Part shown: positions 30,081-34,344 of the stretch, one piece after another | How the letters are laid out: the number at the start of each line of letters is the position of its first letter | Position numbering within the stretch: position 1 is the first letter of the stretch | Source: an uncultured Treponema sp. | GTDB lineage: Bacteria; Spirochaetota; Spirochaetia; Treponematales; Treponemataceae | Direction: 5' to 3' | DNA length: 34,344 nucleotides | Assembly: GCA_946611835.1 (NCBI GenBank) | Contig: CAMOEE010000002.1 | Span: 1-34,344, forward strand | Made by a program: the position numbers and the translations under genes | The notes under the pieces: model-generated | What the model was told of the DNA's origin: nothing | What the model saw: only the letters and a program-made list of their open reading frames with translations | Databases searched by the model: none

Positions 30081-33000
30081 ATGAGCATAACAAAAAAGAC
30101 GCTTGAACATCCCGTTTTGACTCTGATTGTTTTCGTTCTGCTTGGAATCATGGGCTTGTTCACAATGAGCGATGTGGCGATTTCGCTTATGCCGGATGTT
30201 GACAGTCCTTACATCACAGTGCGAACGACTTACACCAATGCGGGGCCGGAATCTGTGGAAAAAACGGTCACCAAGGTCCTTGAAGGACAGCTGATTTCGG
30301 TGAGTGGGCTTAAAAAACTTACTTCAACTTCAAAAGAAGGCTCTTCTTCTATTTCAATGGAATTCAACTACGGAACGGACCTGGACATTGCGACCGATAA
30401 TGTCCGGGACAAAATCAATCGTGTTCTAAAAAAACTTCCGGATGATGCGGACAGTCCTACTATTTTTAAAATGGATGCGGATTCACAGCCGATTCTGCGC
30501 CTTGCCGTACGGGGAAATAGGAGCCGTGATGAGCTTAAAGTTCTCGCCGAGGATACAATCGTAAGTCTTCTTGAGCAGACTGACGGTGTTGCAGAAGCTA
30601 CGGTCTCGGGCGGACGAACTAAAATCGTGCGGGTTGACATCTCTCAGAACAGGCTTGCGGCCTACGGACTCACGCTGTCTTCAGTGAATTCTGCCCTTTC
30701 AAAACAAAACCTGGAGCTTGGCGGCGGAAAAATCACTGAGGGAAAAACTGACTATTCAATCAGGACTGTCGGTGAATTTGCAAGCATTGACGAGATTAAC
30801 GATGCCATAATCACAAAAAAGGGCGATTATGTCGTACGTTTAAGCGACATCGGGCGAGCCTACATGGGCTACAAGGACAAGACCAACGAAGTTTACATCA
30901 ACGGCGAGCCTGGAATTTATGTGAGCGTTACAAAACAATCGGGTAAGAATTCAGTAACTGTCGCCAACAAGGTTTATGAAAAGCTTGATGAGATTCAGGA
31001 ACTTCTTCCCACCGATGTCTCAATGGAAATAATTTCGGATACGACTGACTCAATCCGTGACACAATCAACACTCTGCTTGAAAGCTGCTATCAGGGCCTG
31101 ATTCTTGCGGTTCTTGTTCTCTTCCTCTTTTTGAAAAATTTCAAATCAACGATTATTATCGCAATCTCGATTCCTCTTTCTATCGTAATTACGATGTTGT
31201 GCATGCACTTTGCGGGAATCACCCTCAACATGATGACTCTTACGGGGCTTATCCTGGGGGTCGGAATGATTGTAGACGCCTCAATCGTTATGATTGAGAA
31301 CATCTATGTCTACAGGAGCCGGGGGGCAAAACCAAAAGTTGCGGCTGTCCTTGGTTCCAGCGAGATGGTAATGTCGGTTCTTTCGGGCAATCTCACAACA
31401 ATCTGCGTTTTCATTCCTTTCCTTTTCTTTATGGCGGATCTGGGATTCATGGGACAGATGTTCAAGGGAATCATCTTTACCGTCGTAATTTCTCTCGTTT
31501 CTTCGCTTTTTGTTGCGATTTTCCTTGTTCCGGTTCTTGCGGGAAAATTCCTTCCTCTTTCAAACCGAAATGAAAAACCCGTCACTTTCAAGCCTCTTAA
31601 AAAGTTTTATGAGCTTCTCGATGTTCCTCTGGTCAAGCTTACCGCTCTTTATCGCCGGGCGTTGAAGTGCGCTCTTGGTCACAGAAAGGCAACGGTCGTG
31701 ATTTGTTTTTCTGCCCTTGTGATTTCCCTTGCCCTGGCCACGACTTTGAATGTGAATCTCATGGCCAACGGAAAGGACGACAGCGTGACCATGAATGTTA
31801 CCCTGCCAATCGGAACGAACCTGAACGAAACACAAGCCTTGATGAACCAGTTCGAGCAGATTGTCCGTGAAGAAATAAAAGGATATAAAACGCTGATTTC
31901 CACCAGCGGCTCATCAAATTCTTACAACGGCCGGCTTGAAATAAAACTACCGAACTCAGACGAGCAGATTGACGATGCCCAGACCGTGCAGAACAAGCTC
32001 CGTGCTCATTTCAATGATTTTGCGGGAGCGAAATTCGGATTTAGGGCGGGTATGCGGGGACAGATGACGGGAAGCGACATCAAAATCAAAATCCGCTGCG
32101 ATGATTTGGAAAAATCCCTTGATGTGGCCGATCAGCTTTCTGCCGTTATGAAAACAATCCCGGATTTGGGCGAATCTTCCGTTGATATTGAGAAGGGCGT
32201 TCCTGAGGTTGAGATTGAGATTGACCGTCAGCGGGCCTACGCTTTTGGAGTTGATGTCACTACGGTCGCAAAAGAAATCAACTATGCCATGAACGGCGTC
32301 ACCTCAACGACTTACCGTGAGGGTGGAAAAGACTATTCGACTGTTCTCATGTACCAGAAGTCAGACCGAAAGCAGGTGATTGACCTGGAGCAGATTTTTG
32401 TGAACGGAACGAACGGAAAGGTCAGCGTGGCGAACTTTGCCAAAGTCAAGAAGGGCCTGGGACCTGTCAGCATCAAGCGGGAAAACCAGTCCCGAATCGT
32501 GACCGTAACCTGCGACATCATCACTGAGCGGAATGCCTACGAGGTCGAGCAGGACATAAAAGAAGGCATAGCGAATACTTTCATCGTGCCGGATGATGTT
32601 ACGCTCGTGTACGACGGAGCCTGGCAGAGTATGCAGGATCAGGGAAAGACCTATGGTTTAATCGCACTTATGGCCATTCTTCTCGTATTTGGCGTAATGG
32701 CCGGAACTTATGAGAGCTTCAAGGCACCATTCATCAACCTGATGACGATTCCCTTCCTCGTTATTGGTGTCGTAGCCATTTACAAGATTCTGGGTCAGGC
32801 GATTTCCATGGTCAGCGCGGTTGGCCTGATTATGCTGGTAGGAATCGTCGTTAATAACGGAATTATTCTGGTTGACTACACCAACCTTTTGATAGACCGG
32901 GGCTACAAAATGAAGGAAGCCTGTCTTGAGGCCGGGGCCAGCCGCCTGCGTCCTGTTTTGATGACGACTCTTACCACAGTTCTTGGAATGCTCCCCATGT

Positions 33001-33185
33001 GCTTCGCCACCAGCGGAAGTGCCGGCATGGTTCAGCCAATCGGCGTTGCTGTTGTGGGCGGTCTCCTTTCTTCAACCTTCGTAACCCTTTTCTTCATTCC
33101 GGTTCTCTACTCGCTGGTGATGAATGAAAAGAAACGGGAGAAGAGTAAAATCGAAGTGCTTTTGACGGAGGACAAAAATGACTAG
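30081..33185 (+). CDS. RND-family efflux permease (AcrB/HAE1-like)
   Basis: At 1034 residues this has the full RND length: TM1 at the N-terminus, a large periplasmic loop (MPDVDSPYITVRTTYTNAGPESVEKTVTKVLE), TM2-6, then a second repeat. TM4 reads GLILGVGMIVDASIVMIENI, with a single Asp in place of the DD pair of AcrB, as seen in other Gram-positive-like and spirochaetal RND pumps. TM10 is GLIMLVGIVVNNGIILVDY. It should export hydrophobic compounds by proton antiport with the preceding OMF and adaptor; heavy-metal specificity is less likely because no HME methionine signature is visible. AAGGA lies upstream. Its last 8 bp overlap the start of the PII-like gene. Confidence 0.93.
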   Translation: MSITKKTLEHPVLTLIVFVLLGIMGLFTMSDVAISLMPDVDSPYITVRTTYTNAGPESVEKTVTKVLEGQLISVSGLKKLTSTSKEGSSSISMEFNYGTDLDIATDNVRDKINRVLKKLPDDADSPTIFKMDADSQPILRLAVRGNRSRDELKVLAEDTIVSLLEQTDGVAEATVSGGRTKIVRVDISQNRLAAYGLTLSSVNSALSKQNLELGGGKITEGKTDYSIRTVGEFASIDEINDAIITKKGDYVVRLSDIGRAYMGYKDKTNEVYINGEPGIYVSVTKQSGKNSVTVANKVYEKLDEIQELLPTDVSMEIISDTTDSIRDTINTLLESCYQGLILAVLVLFLFLKNFKSTIIIAISIPLSIVITMLCMHFAGITLNMMTLTGLILGVGMIVDASIVMIENIYVYRSRGAKPKVAAVLGSSEMVMSVLSGNLTTICVFIPFLFFMADLGFMGQMFKGIIFTVVISLVSSLFVAIFLVPVLAGKFLPLSNRNEKPVTFKPLKKFYELLDVPLVKLTALYRRALKCALGHRKATVVICFSALVISLALATTLNVNLMANGKDDSVTMNVTLPIGTNLNETQALMNQFEQIVREEIKGYKTLISTSGSSNSYNGRLEIKLPNSDEQIDDAQTVQNKLRAHFNDFAGAKFGFRAGMRGQMTGSDIKIKIRCDDLEKSLDVADQLSAVMKTIPDLGESSVDIEKGVPEVEIEIDRQRAYAFGVDVTTVAKEINYAMNGVTSTTYREGGKDYSTVLMYQKSDRKQVIDLEQIFVNGTNGKVSVANFAKVKKGLGPVSIKRENQSRIVTVTCDIITERNAYEVEQDIKEGIANTFIVPDDVTLVYDGAWQSMQDQGKTYGLIALMAILLVFGVMAGTYESFKAPFINLMTIPFLVIGVVAIYKILGQAISMVSAVGLIMLVGIVVNNGIILVDYTNLLIDRGYKMKEACLEAGASRLRPVLMTTLTTVLGMLPMCFATSGSAGMVQPIGVAVVGGLLSSTFVTLFFIPVLYSLVMNEKKREKSKIEVLLTEDKND

Positions 33186-33474
33186 ATGCGAGATTATTGC
33201 CAATCAGTCCGTGCAGGATGAAATCGTCTCTCTCATGGAAGAGCACATTCCGGGCGTTTTGTACACAATAATTCCTACTGTCGTGGGGCGGGGAAAGGCT
33301 TCCTACAAAATGGGAAGCTCAACCTGGCCAGAGACAAATTTCGTTCTCATCTCCTACATTGAGGATGAGCATGTAGGGAAGATGAAAGCGATTGTAAAGG
33401 CTGTGAAAGAGCGTTTTAAGGGAGAGGGAACGAAATTGTTCCTGGTTAAGGCTGAAGAAGAGGCCACTTCATAA
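33178..33474 (+). CDS. PII-like signalling protein overlapping the RND permease
   Basis: The 98-residue protein has a ferredoxin-like beta-alpha-beta arrangement: RCEIIANQSVQDEIVSLMEEHIPG, LYTIIPTVVGRGKAS, then NFVLISYIEDEHVGKMKAIVKAVKERFKGEGTKLFLVKAEE. This is the spacing of PII/PII-like trimers, with the loop region (GRGKASYKMGSSTWPET) in the T-loop position. It lacks the canonical PII uridylylation motif and the classical signature, so it is a PII-like variant, not GlnB/GlnK. The ATG lies within the last codons of the permease gene, which implies coupled translation and a regulatory role on the pump. Ligand is unknown. Confidence 0.7.
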   Translation: MTRCEIIANQSVQDEIVSLMEEHIPGVLYTIIPTVVGRGKASYKMGSSTWPETNFVLISYIEDEHVGKMKAIVKAVKERFKGEGTKLFLVKAEEEATS

Positions 33475-33493
33475 TGCTCAATCCTGATTTTTA

Positions 33494-34096
33494 ATGCGCT
33501 ATAAAAAAATCCCCGCTCAATACCATTATTTTCTCATGAACAAGGCTTCTGGCGAGGTTTGCTCCACTGTCAGTGATTCTCATCACACGGTTTACGAGCA
33601 TTTTTCCCCGGAGCTGCTTTCATCGAAGGGGGCCAAACTCCACAGTGTGGGGCGGCTGGATTGTGACACTGAGGGAATCCTTCTTTTTACAAACGACGGA
33701 AAACTTTCTGATTTTTTGACCCGGCCTGAGAACAAAATCGAAAAAACATATTTCGTCCGTCTGAAAAATCGGGTAACAGAAATTCAACAGAAAGAATACA
33801 GGCAAAAGGCAGAGGAAGGACTGATCCTTCCGGCGGATAAAAAAGCAGCCGAGCAAAAATCAAAGGGTGCAAAAATTGTCTGGCGAGACCAAAATGAATG
33901 TGAAATCACCCTTACGGAGGGAAAATTCCACGAAGTCAAAAGAATCTTCAAGTCACTGGGAAACGAGGTCATTTACCTGAAACGGGTAAAATTTGCCGAC
34001 CTTGAGCTGGACAAAAACTTAAAAAACGGGGAATGGAGACCCCTTTCAGAAGCAGAAATCTCTATGCTGAAAAAGCAAGCCAGACAATACCCTTAA
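33494..34096 (+). CDS. Pseudouridine synthase, RsuA/RluB/E/F family
   Basis: The 200-residue protein has the catalytic motif GRLDCDTEGILLFTNDG (Asp near residue 57), the family motif KTYFVRL, and the C-terminal LTEGKFHEVKRIFKSLGNEVIYLKRVKFADLELD, which corresponds to the usual EGrnRQVRRM segment. It isomerises uridine in rRNA; the exact site cannot be told. The N-terminal S4 domain of RsuA and RluB is missing, as in the short RluE-type enzymes. No Shine-Dalgarno is evident. It begins 19 nt after the PII-like gene and may be cotranscribed with the efflux operon without functional connection. Confidence 0.9.
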   Translation: MRYKKIPAQYHYFLMNKASGEVCSTVSDSHHTVYEHFSPELLSSKGAKLHSVGRLDCDTEGILLFTNDGKLSDFLTRPENKIEKTYFVRLKNRVTEIQQKEYRQKAEEGLILPADKKAAEQKSKGAKIVWRDQNECEITLTEGKFHEVKRIFKSLGNEVIYLKRVKFADLELDKNLKNGEWRPLSEAEISMLKKQARQYP

Positions 34097-34110
34097 GAGA
34101 CCAAAAAATG

Positions 34111-34235
34111 CAAAAACAAGCGTAGGCGGGGTTACGGCACGAATCCACTTTGTGCGGGCGAGCGTAGCGAGTCCAATTTCCAAATCGCACAACCGTGGAT
34201 TCTAGTGCCGTGTTCCCGCCGGGAGCTTGATTTTG
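34111..34235. repeat. Large nested palindromic intergenic element, about 125 bp
   Basis: Three nested pairs are visible. The outer pair is CAAAAACAAGC (34111-34121) with GCTTGATTTTG (34225-34235), one mismatch. The middle pair is GGCGGG...ACGGCAC...GAATCCAC (34125-34148) with its complement at 34195-34220 (21 of 24 matching plus a 2-nt bulge). The inner pair is TTGTGCG (34150-34156) with CGCACAA (34186-34192). The loop contains GAGCGTAGCGAG. It follows the pseudouridine-synthase stop by 14 nt and could act as a transcription stop between convergent genes. No good ORF lies inside. Confidence 0.7.
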
Positions 34236-34260
34236 TTTTGCTTGTAATTCCCTATAAGGA

Positions 34261-34344
34261 TTAGTCTGACTCGCTTTCTTCCCTCGCATGTGCAATTTCC
34301 TTCATTGTGTACATGAGCTTGTCAGCGCTGGCAAGGAAAGTCGT
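34261..34344 (-). CDS. 3' end of a minus-strand gene, possibly a GGDEF-type protein
   Basis: The minus strand is open from the window edge to the TAA at 34263-34261 and encodes the last 27 residues. The segment SADKLMYTMKE resembles the final helix of GGDEF domains (consensus ADxxLYxAKxxGRN), followed by a charged tail ending ESESD. With so little sequence the family call is tentative, but the reading frame is natural for a convergent gene end after the palindromic element. Confidence 0.45.
   Translation of the reverse strand, partial: TTFLASADKLMYTMKEIAHAREESESD

Overview
The window looks like chromosomal DNA from a host- or gut-associated Treponema (Spirochaetota). Three things support this: the protein sequences, the moderate GC content by eye, and a gene order at the left end (alaS tail, exported PPIase, nusB, large lipoprotein, solitary groES) that matches what I recall from Treponema pallidum. 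It is mostly a dense housekeeping region. I saw no phage, transposase, CRISPR array, tRNA or rRNA.

Layout. 1-4032: alaS 3' end, SurA/parvulin-like PPIase, nusB, a TPR-like lipoprotein, and groES on the opposite strand. 4150-7862: a two-gene phosphorelay (double-receiver response regulator plus a membrane hybrid histidine kinase with REC and Hpt). 7869-14495: dnaE, a YggT-family membrane protein and recG. 14483-15319 (minus): a short RpoD/RpoS-like sigma factor. 15320-15694: a 375-bp divergent intergenic region holding a textbook sigma-54 promoter for the sigma gene, a roughly 126-bp repeat element, a 13-bp inverted repeat and the pth promoter. 15695-20467: pth, mazG, clpP, a UPF0158-GNAT fusion, an orphan DbpA-type RNA-binding protein and an MBL hydrolase. 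20472-21993 (minus): metallophosphoesterase and lipoprotein. 22087-24678 (minus): an operon of a small exported protein, a beta-barrel porin-like protein and a FecR-domain protein, ending in a strong intrinsic terminator. 24746-27640: a CHASE2 nucleotide cyclase, divergent from that operon. 27711-34096: a tripartite RND efflux operon (OMF, adaptor, permease) with an overlapping PII-like gene, then a pseudouridine synthase. The right edge has a large palindromic repeat and the tail of another minus-strand gene.

Most notable signals. (1) The sigma-factor gene has a near-perfect sigma-54 promoter (TTGGCACG-N4-TTGCT), properly spaced from a strong Shine-Dalgarno and ATG. This is a candidate RpoN-to-RpoS-like cascade resembling the one in Borrelia. 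(2) The cyclase and the FecR/porin operon diverge from a 20-bp palindrome whose two halves are the two -10 boxes. (3) Several transcription units begin with a -10 box 6-8 nt before the ATG and no Shine-Dalgarno, which predicts leaderless mRNAs, while operon-internal genes usually have Shine-Dalgarno sites. (4) A PII-like sensor is translationally overlapped with an RND pump whose adaptor lacks the alpha-hairpin, as in Borrelia BesA. All functions are inferred from reading motifs; no database search was run.
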